From: Bradyrhizobium sp. | GTDB lineage: Bacteria > Pseudomonadota > Alphaproteobacteria > Rhizobiales > Xanthobacteraceae | Assembly (NCBI RefSeq): GCF_016219575.1 | Contig: NZ_JACRMG010000012.1 | Coordinates: forward strand, 1-64,000 | Direction of reading: 5' to 3' | Length of the DNA: 64,000 nt | Shown here: piece by piece, positions 51,779 through 61,311 of the stretch | Numbering within the stretch: the stretch's first letter is position 1 | How the letters are laid out: each line of letters opens with the position of its first letter | Notes under the pieces: model-generated | Told to the model about the DNA's origin: nothing | Database searches by the model: none | What the model saw: only the letters and a program-made list of their open reading frames with translations | Position numbers and translations under genes: made by a program

Positions 51779-52179
51779 GAAACAGCCTGTTTTCTTGGTT
51801 AATGACAGATCGGTTGCGTCAGCTGAATGATGTCGCCGCAAGCAAAGGCGCACGATCACAGATTTTGAAGCGACACCCTACCAAATCTGCAGGGACCAGG
51901 CAGCCCACCACACATGCCCGGCTCTCCCAACTCGTGATTAGGGTTGACGGCCGATTTCGCTGCAGTTGCGTTCTGCGGCTTTATCGCCGCCGGTCACGCA
52001 TGCGCGCTCGCCGCTTGTCCCTGCGAAGGGACACGCTAGCATCGCCAACCATCGCAACAAGCGCATTCAGCTCACGCCGTCAGCGGCAAGGGTGAAGCAG
52101 ATCGGCCTCGATACGGGGCAAGAAAAGCAAACACCGGGACGCGCGATCTGTTTCGGCGACAAATCGGGAGAGGTTCAGG
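51779..52179. other. Gap between ugd and amidohydrolase genes
   Basis: 401 bases, divergent promoters expected. It has a small stem TGTCCC-tgcgaa-GGGACA (52016-52033) and no convincing gene. Nothing else seen. Confidence 0.5.
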
Positions 52180-53277
52180 ATGCTGTTCCAGTGCAAAGTA
52201 TGCGGCCCGGCCACCGATCACGGCAGCGCACCGGCGCGCAGCGGCAAGGCAAAGCCGTGGCGCACCATCGACATCCATTGCCACTGCATGGTGCCCGAAG
52301 CCAATGCGATGGTGCACAAGGCCACCGGCATTCCCGGCGGCGGCGAGACGCCGAATGCCAATGCCCATGTCAACGCACTGACCAGGAGCATCCAGCCGCA
52401 GCGCGGCAAGATCGATTTTCCCAGACTGACCGACCTGCCGACGCGGCTCGCCGAGATGGACCGGCTCGGCATCGACGTCCAGGTGATCTCGCCCTATCCC
52501 GGCCACTTCGTCTATGCGGCGCCACCCGAAGTCGCCCGCGACAGCTGCCACATCGTCAACAACCACATCGCCGAAATGGCTGCCAGGCATCCCGATCGCC
52601 TGATGGGCATGGGCACTGTACCGTTGCAGGAGCCCGGCATGGCGGTGGCCGAGCTCGATCGCACCGTGAAGGAGCTCGGCTTCCGCGGCGTCGAGCTCTG
52701 CACCAATGTGCGCGGCGTCGACCTGACCCGCGCGGGGCTGGAAAAATTCTTCGCGCGGGTCGAGGAGCTGGGCCTCCTGATCTTCCTGCATCCGTTCGGC
52801 ACCAGCCTGGTCGGTCGCATGGAAGATCATTACTTCCCCAACACCATCGGCCATCCCCTGGATTCGGCGCTGTGCGTCGGGCAATTGATCTTCGACGGCT
52901 ATCTCGAGCGCTTCCCCGGACTCAAGATCTGCATCGCCCACGGCGGCGGTTACCTGCCCGCCTATTGGGGCCGCTTCGACCATGCCTTTGCCCATCGCGA
53001 GGATTGCCGCGTCAACATCAGGAAGCCCCCGTCGGAATATTTGAAGAGGCTCTATTTCGACACCGTCGTGTTCGACGAGCGCGAGCTGAAGCATCTGATC
53101 GAAATCTGGGGTGCCGATCACATCATGCTCGGCACTGATTATCCCTTCGACATGGCAGAGCCAGACCCGGTCGGACTTCTCGACAAGGTGAAGGGCGTGA
53201 GCCGCGAACAGATGGCGCTGGTCGCGGGCGGCAATGCCGAGCGGTTGCTCGGCCTGAAGGCGTCTGCCCAGGCTTGA
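52180..53277 (+). CDS. ACMSD-like amidohydrolase/decarboxylase
   Basis: A 365-residue metal-dependent TIM barrel of the 2-amino-3-carboxymuconate-semialdehyde decarboxylase group. The metal ligands appear as WRTIDIHCHCM, LLIFLHPFGTSL, KICIAHGGGYLPAYWGRFDHA and MLGTDYPFDM, in the family order. Some members hydrolyse or decarboxylate aromatic ring-cleavage products. A short N-terminal stretch with MLFQCKVCGPA precedes the barrel. ATG 52180 follows GGGAGAGGTTCAGG. It may work with the catabolic genes 5 kb downstream. Confidence 0.88.
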   Translation: MLFQCKVCGPATDHGSAPARSGKAKPWRTIDIHCHCMVPEANAMVHKATGIPGGGETPNANAHVNALTRSIQPQRGKIDFPRLTDLPTRLAEMDRLGIDVQVISPYPGHFVYAAPPEVARDSCHIVNNHIAEMAARHPDRLMGMGTVPLQEPGMAVAELDRTVKELGFRGVELCTNVRGVDLTRAGLEKFFARVEELGLLIFLHPFGTSLVGRMEDHYFPNTIGHPLDSALCVGQLIFDGYLERFPGLKICIAHGGGYLPAYWGRFDHAFAHREDCRVNIRKPPSEYLKRLYFDTVVFDERELKHLIEIWGADHIMLGTDYPFDMAEPDPVGLLDKVKGVSREQMALVAGGNAERLLGLKASAQA

Positions 53278-53341
53278 GGCACGGTTCATCGTTGGCGAGC
53301 GAAGCGCGGACCGCTATTCTTTGGCGTCAGGAGGATGTTCC

Positions 53342-53683
53342 ATGCACCCGGCGGCAAAGCTGCAGTTCGAACGCGTCGTTGACGAATACGCCAAATGGCG
53401 CGCGATCGCGGAAAAGGAGCGGCCGCCTGCGCCGGCATGGTGGTGGGGCCCCGCGCTCGACGTCAGGGAGTTTGCCGCGGCGTTGCCACCCTCATCGTGC
53501 CGGCGGCTGGGATTGCCTTCCGGCGCGACCTACGCAGACGCCGCAGAAATGCTGCTCGGCCCGCTGGCCGGCCAGACCTCGGTGCCCTGGCCCCATGATT
53601 TCTCGCGCAAGGTGATTTCCACGGATTCGGACGTGCGCGACCTGCACCCGCAGCCGTCAGACGACAGCGCTTTTCAGGCCTGA
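53342..53683 (+). CDS. Small protein of unknown function
   Basis: A 113-residue protein (MHPAAKLQFERVVDEYAKWR), with the Trp-rich segment APAWWWGPALDVREFAAAL. The ATG is preceded by AGGAGG, a near-perfect ribosome site. It follows the amidohydrolase by 64 bases and probably shares its transcript. Its 3' end overlaps the 3' end of the GGDEF/EAL gene on the other strand by 27 bases. No family recognised. Confidence 0.75.
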   Translation: MHPAAKLQFERVVDEYAKWRAIAEKERPPAPAWWWGPALDVREFAAALPPSSCRRLGLPSGATYADAAEMLLGPLAGQTSVPWPHDFSRKVISTDSDVRDLHPQPSDDSAFQA

Positions 53684-56600
53684 CAGATCGGGATCCTCGT
53701 CCGGCTGCAGCGGCGGCGACGCCAGTTCGACGGACGCTCGCAGCAGCTCGGCAAGATCACGCGCCGGCACGGGCCTGCTGACAATGAAGCCCTGCATCTC
53801 GTCGCAGCCGTGATCGCGCAGGAAAGTCTGCTGTTCGACGGTCTCGACGCCTTCGGCCACCACCGTCATGCCGAGCGCCTTGCCCATGCTGATGATGGCC
53901 TGCGCAATCGCCTGGTCCTCGGGGTCCTCGGCGAGGTCGCGCACGAAGGAACGGTCGATCTTGATGGTATCGATCGGGAACTGCTTCATCAGCGACATCG
54001 AGGAATGCCCGGTGCCGAAATCGTCGATCGCAATCCGGATGCCGCGGCTCTGGATCGCATCGAGCACGCGGACGGCACGCGACACGTTGCGCATCACCAT
54101 GCTCTCGGTAACCTCGAGCTGCAGCAGCACCGGCGACATGCCGCTCGCCACCAGGGCCTCGTCGACGTCCTGCAGCAGATGCGGATCGGCGAACTGGCGC
54201 GGCGACAGGTTGACCGCCATCGACACCGGCTGCAGGCCGCGGCGCTGCCAGGCCATGTTCTGCGCGCAGGCTTCCTTCAGCACCCAGCGTCCGATCGGCA
54301 CGATCAGCCCGGTCTCCTCCGCCAGCGGAATGAACTGCATCGGCGACACCATGCCGAAATCGGGATGCTGCCAGCGCAGCAAAGCCTCGACGCCGGTGAT
54401 CTGGCCGGTCAGCATGTCCACCTTGGGCTGGTAATGCAGCGAGAACTGGTCGCGCTCCAGCGCGCGGCGCAACGCCGTCTCCAGCGTCAGGCGCTCGATC
54501 GACTGCACCTTGACGTCGCGACTGAAGAAGCGGAAGCCGTTCTTGCCGTCCTCCTTGGCGAGGTACATCGCCATGTCGGCGTTCTTGGTAAGGGTCTGCG
54601 CGTCGATGCCGTCGGACGGATAGAGTGCAATGCCGATCGAGGCGGTGGTATGGCACTCGTGGCCGATCAGTTGCACCGGCTGACTCAGCGCAGAAAGAAG
54701 CTCGCCGGAGATCCTTTCGATATCGTCGCGCTCCCCGGCCTCCTCGAGGATGACGACGAATTCGTCGCCGCCGAGCCGCGCCACCACGTCGCTGGCGCGC
54801 AGGGCGCCGCGCAGGCGGTGAGCCACTTCCACCAGCAGCATGTCGCCGGCCTCATGGCCGAGCGAATCGTTGATCACCTTGAAGCGATCGAGGTCGATGA
54901 ACAGCACCGAGAATTTCCGAGCGTGGCGCTGCGCGGTTTCGATGGTGTGGCGCAGCAGGCCGTTGAACATCTCGCGGTTGGGCAGCCCGGTGAGGCTGTC
55001 ATGCGATGCCAGATATTCGATGCGCTCGTCCGCCCGGCGCTTCTCTTCGGCGCGGCCGAAATTTTCCAGCGCGAAGGAAATATTGGCGGTCAGCCGCTGC
55101 AGCAACTCGACGAATTCCGGCGTGAACGTGTTCTTCTCCGTCGAGACGAACAGCATGACGCCGACGACATTTCCGGCGGTGAACAGGGGAAAAGAGGCGC
55201 CGGATTGCGCGCCCTGGAGGCGCGCGGCCGTCTGAAAGATCGGTGCATTGCGCTCCGCCAGATAGTCATTGGCAATGCAGGCCTTGCCCGCGCGGAAGGC
55301 CCGGCCCGAGAGACCGCGCCCCTCGGGCTTTGCCGGATCGGTCGAAATCCGCATCTGCCGCGCCTTGTCCGAGGTGGGGCCTCCCGCGGCAACGACCTCG
55401 AAGAAGTCACTGTCCGGCCTCGTCAGCGCGATGGAAGCCGAGGTAAACCTGCCGCCTTGCGCGGCGGCCTCGCAAACGAACTGGAACAACTGCGCAGGCG
55501 ATTTCGCGCGCACGATCGCCTCGTTGGTATCGCTCAGCGCCCCGAGCATGCGGGCCAGCCGCTCCTTCTGCTCTTCGGTGCGGGCCTTCTCGTCAGCACG
55601 GTCGAAGTTCTTCAGCGCGAATGACACGTTGTTGGTCATGCGCTCCAGTAGTTCGACAAATTCCGGCGTGAAAGTATCTTTCTCCGACGAAGCAAACAGC
55701 ATCACACCGATAACGCGCCCGCTGACGACCAGCGGGAAGGATGCGCCGGATTTCGAGCCGTCCTGGAGAGCGCGGGTACGGAAAACCTGGGTCGCGGGAT
55801 TTGCGAGGTAATCGTTGGAGATGCAGGGCTTGCCGGAGCGGAAAGCGGTGCCTGACAGGCCACGCCCCTCGGGATGCGCCGCGCTGATTGAAATCCGCAC
55901 CAAGCGGGCGTTTTCGGTCCTGGAACCGGCGGCGGCCACGATCTCCATGAAATCGCTGTCCGGCCGCGCCAACGCGATGCTGGTCGTGGTGAACTTGCCG
56001 CCCTGGGCGGCGGCTTCGCACACCAGCTCGAACAGCTCGGTGCGGGATCTCGCGCGCACCAGCGCCTCGTTGGTCGCACTCAGCGCCGAGAGCATGCGGG
56101 CCAGCCGCTCCTTCTGCGCTTCGGTGCGCGCCTTTTCGTCGGCGCGGTCGAAACTGGCGAGCGCGAAGGAGACGTTGTCGGCGAGCCGCTGCAGCAATTC
56201 GGCGAACTCGGAGGTGAAGGTGTCCAACTCGGCGGAGATGAACAGCATGACACCGACCGGCTGCCCTTCGATCATGAGCGGAAACGCTGCACCGGATCTT
56301 GCACCGTCGCTCTGGATGACCTGCTGGAAGGCAAGGCCACGCGGATCGTTGATGAAGTCGTTGGACACGCTGGCCTTGCGCGTGCGGAACGCAGTCCCGC
56401 ACACGCCCCTGCCCTCCGCATGCGCCTCGCTGGTCGAAACCTTCAACCGCCGCGCGTTATGGGCTGTCGGCCCTGCCGACGCTGCCATCGCGAAATGATC
56501 GCTGTCCGCCTGCGACAGCAGGATACTCACGGAGTTGAAGCGGCCGCTCTGCGCCACCGCCTCGCAGACGAGTTCGTACATCTCCGCGCGCGACTTGGCG

Positions 56601-57751
56601 CGCATGATGGCTTCGTTGGTCGCGCTCAGCGCCGCATACATGCGGGTAAGGCTCTGCTTCTGCTCGTCCGAGCGCGCCTTCTCGGCGGTGCGCTCGAAAT
56701 TGTCGAGCGCGAAGGAGACGTTCTCCGCAATCTTCGAGAACAACGCGACGATTTCCTCGTCTTTCGCCCAGGACCGGCCGACGAAGAACATCAATACGCC
56801 GATGCTTTGGCCGCCCTTGATTACGGGAACGGCTACGCAGGCCGTGACGCCGGCTTCGCGCTGGGCATCCTTCCACGCACCGCTGTTGGCCGGGATATCG
56901 GGATTGGTGGCGGACTTCCGGGTCCGGAACGCCTGCCCGGCAACGCCCTGGCCGTAAGGGCTATCCGGGTCGGTCGAGAATTTCGTGCGGGTGATGAGAT
57001 GGGCTGCTTCGCCGGTGCCGGCGACCGGCCTGAGCCAGCTCGAACCAGGCTCCGCCAGGAGCGCCACCGTGGCGAGCGACTTGCCGCTGTGAACCGCCGC
57101 GTCGCATACGCGCTGATAGAGCTCCAGCTCGGTCTTGGCGCGGAGGATCGCTTCATTGGTCGCGCTGATGGCGCCGAACATCCGCGCCAGCCGCCGCATC
57201 GCACGCTCGCCTTGCATGCGGGAGGCTTCATGGTCGAAATTGTCGAGCGCGAACGAGATGTTCTTCGACATCCGCTCCAGCAGCGCCACGACTTCCTCGC
57301 TAAGCGAGCCGACCTCGCGCTTGGTCACGAGGAATACGCCGACGCACTTGCCGTTACAGGTCAGCGGCATGGCGGCGGCGGCGCCGATATGGCCGTCGGC
57401 AACGCCCTTGCGCCAGGCGAGAGAGCGCGCGTCGTTCAGGTAGTCATTGCTGACACATACCTTACCGTCACGAAAGGCCTGCCCGCCGACTCCGGCGCCT
57501 TCCGGCGTGCCGGCGTCGGCCGAAATCTGGATGCTGCGCAGCCGCGCTGAATCCTCGCCAAGGCCGGCGACGAAGCGCAACAGGTTGGTGCCCGGCTCAT
57601 GCAGGAAGATGGCCGTGGCCAAGAAGTCTCCGCTCGAGAAGGCCGCTTCACAGACCTTCGCGTAGAGCTCTTCCGGCGATTTCGCGTACAGGATCGCTTC
57701 GTTCGTGGCATTCAATGCCGCAAGCGTCCGCGCGGTATCCGACTCCAACAC
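53657..57751 (-). CDS. Five-GAF GGDEF/EAL cyclic-di-GMP signalling protein
   Basis: A 1364-residue cytosolic protein without membrane helices. Five GAF repeats start near residues 14, 196, 377, 558 and 740, each opened by an Ala-Thr-Asn-Glu-Ala type helix; repeats 3-5 are the most alike (e.g. GVMLFVSTEKNTFTPEFVEL against GVMLFASSEKDTFTPEFVEL), pointing to recent tandem duplication. A GGDEF domain follows (about 915-1090, VARLGGDEFVVIL, active motif intact) and an EAL domain (about 1100-1345, TGVEALLRWQH, with IDDFGTGHSSMSLM). Both catalytic motifs look intact, so it may both make and break cyclic-di-GMP under GAF ligand control. Confidence 0.95.
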   Translation of the reverse strand: MLESDTARTLAALNATNEAILYAKSPEELYAKVCEAAFSSGDFLATAIFLHEPGTNLLRFVAGLGEDSARLRSIQISADAGTPEGAGVGGQAFRDGKVCVSNDYLNDARSLAWRKGVADGHIGAAAAMPLTCNGKCVGVFLVTKREVGSLSEEVVALLERMSKNISFALDNFDHEASRMQGERAMRRLARMFGAISATNEAILRAKTELELYQRVCDAAVHSGKSLATVALLAEPGSSWLRPVAGTGEAAHLITRTKFSTDPDSPYGQGVAGQAFRTRKSATNPDIPANSGAWKDAQREAGVTACVAVPVIKGGQSIGVLMFFVGRSWAKDEEIVALFSKIAENVSFALDNFERTAEKARSDEQKQSLTRMYAALSATNEAIMRAKSRAEMYELVCEAVAQSGRFNSVSILLSQADSDHFAMAASAGPTAHNARRLKVSTSEAHAEGRGVCGTAFRTRKASVSNDFINDPRGLAFQQVIQSDGARSGAAFPLMIEGQPVGVMLFISAELDTFTSEFAELLQRLADNVSFALASFDRADEKARTEAQKERLARMLSALSATNEALVRARSRTELFELVCEAAAQGGKFTTTSIALARPDSDFMEIVAAAGSRTENARLVRISISAAHPEGRGLSGTAFRSGKPCISNDYLANPATQVFRTRALQDGSKSGASFPLVVSGRVIGVMLFASSEKDTFTPEFVELLERMTNNVSFALKNFDRADEKARTEEQKERLARMLGALSDTNEAIVRAKSPAQLFQFVCEAAAQGGRFTSASIALTRPDSDFFEVVAAGGPTSDKARQMRISTDPAKPEGRGLSGRAFRAGKACIANDYLAERNAPIFQTAARLQGAQSGASFPLFTAGNVVGVMLFVSTEKNTFTPEFVELLQRLTANISFALENFGRAEEKRRADERIEYLASHDSLTGLPNREMFNGLLRHTIETAQRHARKFSVLFIDLDRFKVINDSLGHEAGDMLLVEVAHRLRGALRASDVVARLGGDEFVVILEEAGERDDIERISGELLSALSQPVQLIGHECHTTASIGIALYPSDGIDAQTLTKNADMAMYLAKEDGKNGFRFFSRDVKVQSIERLTLETALRRALERDQFSLHYQPKVDMLTGQITGVEALLRWQHPDFGMVSPMQFIPLAEETGLIVPIGRWVLKEACAQNMAWQRRGLQPVSMAVNLSPRQFADPHLLQDVDEALVASGMSPVLLQLEVTESMVMRNVSRAVRVLDAIQSRGIRIAIDDFGTGHSSMSLMKQFPIDTIKIDRSFVRDLAEDPEDQAIAQAIISMGKALGMTVVAEGVETVEQQTFLRDHGCDEMQGFIVSRPVPARDLAELLRASVELASPPLQPDEDPDLSGLKSAVV

Positions 57752-58079
57752 CCGTTTCCCTCAGTCAACACACTGACCCAGCGGGATTTAATGCGTGCAG
57801 GATGCCTAAATGCTCGTTAGGAGCGTTCCGAAGTTGCGGATCAGAGTAAATGTCAGGCGAACACGGCGGGCGCGAAAACCAATTGGTTACCTTAATTCCG
57901 GCCCGGACGCCGGAGCCGTCAGGCCGCCGGCCCGATACAGGGGCAGCAATGCGCCCGCTGCAATGCACCCAAGAATCTGGCCAGGGGCGATTGCTAAGGC
58001 GGTAACGCTTTGAGACCATGGGCGCCTCACCACAAGCAAGACCCGCCACCATCGCGGGCCGCCGCCCGAGGAAACCCCG
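57752..58079. other. Divergent gap between GGDEF/EAL and dehydrogenase genes
   Basis: 328 bases, divergent promoters expected, with the palindrome at 57877-57888 near the middle. No convincing gene. Confidence 0.55.
57877..57888. promoter_or_regulatory. Perfect palindrome AACCAATTGGTT
   Basis: A 12-base perfect palindrome in the divergent gap, about 190 bases before the catabolic operon's first start. A candidate operator; the regulator gene is not in the window. Confidence 0.4.
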
Positions 58080-59132
58080 ATGCCGACCGTCCAGGCCGAC
58101 CGTCTCGCGCGCATCGGCGCGGCGCTGCTGAGGGGCGCGGGCGCCTCCGGGGAGGAGGCCGATGCGGTCGCCATCGGCTGCGTCAACGCCAACCTCGCCG
58201 GCCATGACTCGCACGGGGTGATCGCGATCCCGACCTATATCGACCGCGTCAGGGCCGGGCATATCGTGCCGGGCGCGAAATGGACCATCGTGCAGGAATC
58301 GCCGACCACGACCGTCATTGACGGCCATTGGGGCTTTGGCTTCCACGTCAACGCCAAGGCCATGGAGCTGACGATCGCCAAGGCGAAGACGGCCAATGTC
58401 GCCGCCTGCACCGTGTTCCGGCAGAGCCATGTCGGCCGGCTCGCCGCCTATCCCCTGATGGCGATGCGCGAGGGGATGATCGGGATTGCCACCGCCGATT
58501 CCGGCCGTTCACCAAAGCACGTCGCACCGTTCGGCGGCCGCGAAGCACGGCTCGGCACCAATCCGATTTCGATCGCGGTGCCTTCCGATCTCGACGCGCC
58601 GTTCTACCTGGATATGGCAACCTCGGCGGTTGCCGCCGGCAAGATCCAGCTGGCCGTCGCGCGCGGCGAACAAATCCCGACCGGCTGGATCATCGATGCC
58701 GAGGGGCGCCACACCACCGATCCCACACAATACCGCAAGGGTGGCGCGCTGCTGCCGCTCGGCGGCACCGAGGGCTACAAAGGCAGCGGGCTTGCCGCCA
58801 TGGTCGAGGTGCTGTGCGGGCTGCTGACGGGCCTCGGCTTCGGCGTGGAGCCGACCGGCCGGCACAATGACGGCGTGTTCATGGCGGTGTTCAATGTCGC
58901 CGCCTTCCGGCCGCTGCAGGATTTCAAGAAGGAAGTCGCCGAGTTCGCGCGATATCTGAAATCGACGCCGCCGTCGGAAGGCTCGAACGGCGTGTTCTAT
59001 CCCGGTGAGGTCGAATATCTGCGCGAGCAGAAGCGAAGGCGCGACGGCATCGAGATCGAGGATGCGACGTGGGAAAAACTGCGCGCGCTGGCCGGCGAAT
59101 ACGGGATCGCCGGCGAACTCGGACTTGCGTGA
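58080..59132 (+). CDS. Ldh2-family malate/lactate/ureidoglycolate-type dehydrogenase
   Basis: A 350-residue protein of the Ldh2/MDH2 fold, unlike classical Rossmann dehydrogenases. The active His lies in LAGHDSHGVIAIPTYI. Other family segments are TVIDGHWGFGFHVNAKAM, HVGRLAAYPLMAM, GREARLGTNPISIAVPS and LGGTEGYKGSGLAAMVEVL. It oxidises a 2-hydroxy acid with NAD(P). First gene of a closely spaced operon. Confidence 0.92.
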   Translation: MPTVQADRLARIGAALLRGAGASGEEADAVAIGCVNANLAGHDSHGVIAIPTYIDRVRAGHIVPGAKWTIVQESPTTTVIDGHWGFGFHVNAKAMELTIAKAKTANVAACTVFRQSHVGRLAAYPLMAMREGMIGIATADSGRSPKHVAPFGGREARLGTNPISIAVPSDLDAPFYLDMATSAVAAGKIQLAVARGEQIPTGWIIDAEGRHTTDPTQYRKGGALLPLGGTEGYKGSGLAAMVEVLCGLLTGLGFGVEPTGRHNDGVFMAVFNVAAFRPLQDFKKEVAEFARYLKSTPPSEGSNGVFYPGEVEYLREQKRRRDGIEIEDATWEKLRALAGEYGIAGELGLA

Positions 59133-59145
59133 GAAGGAGAACAGC

Positions 59146-60513
59146 ATGACACGGCAAATGGCGCTGGTTGGTTTCCTTCAGGCGCAAAACTGCACCAACC
59201 TGCCGAGCTCATGGCGACATCCGGAGTCGCGCGACGATTCGATGTCGGCCGACTACTACCGGGAGATTGCGCGCATCCTGGAAGCCGGCAAGTTCCACAT
59301 GGCTTTCTTCGACGACCGCCTCGCGATGCCGGATCGCTATGGCAACGACCACGCCCACACCGTGGAATACGGCATCCGCTGCGTGAAGATGGACCCGCTG
59401 GTCGTGTTGACCTGCATGGGCATGGCCACCGAAAAGCTCGGGCTCGGCGCCACCGCCTCGACCACCTATTTCGAGCCGTTCGACGTGGCGCGGCGTTTCC
59501 AGACCCTCGACCTCATGACGGCCGGACGCGCGGCATGGAACGTGGTCACCTCGCTGAACGACGGCGAAGCGCACAACATGGGCAAGGACGCCCATCTCGA
59601 GCACGATTTCCGTTACGACCGCGCCGACGAGTTCATGGAAGTGGTGCTCGGCCATTGGGACGCCTGGGAAGACGGCGCTGTCATCATGGACAAGAAGAGC
59701 GGGCGCTTCGCCGATCCCTCGAAGGTGAAGCGGCTCGATCACAAGGGACAATTCTTCAAGTCGCGGGGACCGTTCACCGTGCCGCGCTCGCAACAGGGAC
59801 ATCCCGTCGTCATCCAGGCCGGCGCCTCCGGCCGCGGCCAACGCTTTGCAGGGCGATGGGGCGAGATGATCTTTACCGCCGCGCGCAACCTTGCCGGCGC
59901 CAAGGAAGGCTATGCCGCCGTCAGGAACGAGGCCGTCAAGGCGGGGCGCGATCCCGACCAGATGTATCTCTGCAACCTGACCACGCCGGTGGTCGGCGCG
60001 ACCAGGGCGGAAGCGGAAGACAAGATGGCGCTGATCAACAAGCTGCCGCTGCAGATCGACGCGCTGTCGCTGTTGGCGGAGGCACTGAACTACGACTTTG
60101 CCTCGAAGGGCCTCGACGAGCCGCTGACGACCGAGGAACTGAAGAGCATGCAGGGCATTTTGGGCATCCGCGACGGCGTGCTGAAAACCTCGGGCAAGAG
60201 CAATCCGAGCGCACGCGATTTTGTCACCTTCTCCGGCCGAGGCCAGGTCCACGATGCCATCGTCGGCGGACCCACGGAGGTCGCCGACGCACTGGAGGAA
60301 ATGTTCGTCGAGCGCGGCTGCGACGGTTTTGTCATCGCGGCAACCATCGTGCCGGGCTCCTACGCCGATTTCGTCAAGCATGTAGTGCCGGAACTGCAGC
60401 GCCGCGGGCTGTTCCACAAGGACTATGCCGGCAAGACGCTGCGGGAAAATCTCGGCCTGAAACGCCCGGCCGTCGGCGCCTGGAAGGGCGGACGGCAGGC
60501 CGCTGCAGAATAG
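59146..60513 (+). CDS. LLM-class flavin-dependent monooxygenase (NtaA/SnaA/DszA group)
   Basis: A 455-residue luciferase-like enzyme with the long-chain build of the NtaA/DszA group: MALVGFLQAQNCTNLPSSWR, HMAFFDDRLAMPDRYG, LTCMGMATEKLGLGATAST, FEPFDVARRFQTLDLMTAGRAAWN and VVIQAGASGRGQRFAGRWGE. These enzymes use reduced flavin supplied by a separate reductase, not seen here. ATG 59146 follows AAGGAGA, 13 bases after the previous stop. Confidence 0.93.
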   Translation: MTRQMALVGFLQAQNCTNLPSSWRHPESRDDSMSADYYREIARILEAGKFHMAFFDDRLAMPDRYGNDHAHTVEYGIRCVKMDPLVVLTCMGMATEKLGLGATASTTYFEPFDVARRFQTLDLMTAGRAAWNVVTSLNDGEAHNMGKDAHLEHDFRYDRADEFMEVVLGHWDAWEDGAVIMDKKSGRFADPSKVKRLDHKGQFFKSRGPFTVPRSQQGHPVVIQAGASGRGQRFAGRWGEMIFTAARNLAGAKEGYAAVRNEAVKAGRDPDQMYLCNLTTPVVGATRAEAEDKMALINKLPLQIDALSLLAEALNYDFASKGLDEPLTTEELKSMQGILGIRDGVLKTSGKSNPSARDFVTFSGRGQVHDAIVGGPTEVADALEEMFVERGCDGFVIAATIVPGSYADFVKHVVPELQRRGLFHKDYAGKTLRENLGLKRPAVGAWKGGRQAAAE

Positions 60514-60525
60514 GGAAGCAGGAAC

Positions 60526-61311
60526 ATGCGCTGGCTGAAGTTCACCGCCGCAGGAAGGACCTCCTGGGGCATTGTCGAGGGCGACAAGGTATTCGCCGTC
60601 AACGGCGATCCCTTCGGCGAATGGCAGAAGACGGCGCAGTCGCTTGCACTGAAGGACGTCAAGATCGAGCTGCCGCTGGTCCCGCGCACCTTCTATTGCG
60701 TTGGATTAAACTACCTCAAGCACCTGAAGGAAGCCGCCGACAAGGCCGGCACCGTCCCCAACGTGCCCGACCGGCCCGAGATCGGCTACCGCGCGCAGAA
60801 TGCGCTGATCGCGCATGACGAGGACGTGGTGATTCCGTCCTTTGCCACCGACAAGATCCACTACGAGGGCGAGCTCGTCGTGGTGATCGGCAGGAAGGCC
60901 AAACATCTCACCGAGGCGAACGCGATGGATTGCGTGTTCGGCTACACCATCGGCAATGACGTTTCCGAGCGCAGCTGGCAGAAGGCCGATCGCGGGCTGT
61001 GGCGCAGCAAGAACGCCGACACGTTCAAGCCGATGGGGCCGTGGATCGAGACCGACGTCGATCTCGACCGGATGGAAACGGCCATCCGCGTCAACGGCAG
61101 GGAAACCGGCCGCTTCCGCACCAACGACATGATCTTCGGCATCGTGCCGTTCCTGGTCGAGCTGACGAAATATTTCACGCTGTGGCCGGGCGACGTGATC
61201 TGGATGGGCACCGACGGCGCCTCGCCCGACCTCAAGCACGGCGACGTGGTCGAGATCGACATCACCGGCATCGGAACCTTGCGCAACCGGTTCGTGCGGG
61301 AAGGCCAGTAA
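60526..61311 (+). CDS. Fumarylacetoacetate hydrolase-family protein
   Basis: A 261-residue FAH-fold enzyme: FYCVGLNYLKHLKEA, IHYEGELVVVIGRKAK (metal-binding Glu residues) and FGYTIGNDVSERSWQK are typical, with LWPGDVIWMGTDGASPDLKHGD at the end. Members cleave C-C bonds or hydrate/decarboxylate in aromatic-acid breakdown. It lies 12 bases after the monooxygenase gene and one base overlaps the next. Confidence 0.93.
   Translation: MRWLKFTAAGRTSWGIVEGDKVFAVNGDPFGEWQKTAQSLALKDVKIELPLVPRTFYCVGLNYLKHLKEAADKAGTVPNVPDRPEIGYRAQNALIAHDEDVVIPSFATDKIHYEGELVVVIGRKAKHLTEANAMDCVFGYTIGNDVSERSWQKADRGLWRSKNADTFKPMGPWIETDVDLDRMETAIRVNGRETGRFRTNDMIFGIVPFLVELTKYFTLWPGDVIWMGTDGASPDLKHGDVVEIDITGIGTLRNRFVREGQ

Noticed and set aside
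53810..55624. 604-codon open frame opposite the GGDEF/EAL gene
   Set aside because: The frame mirrors the repeated GAF-coding DNA and has no recognisable domain.
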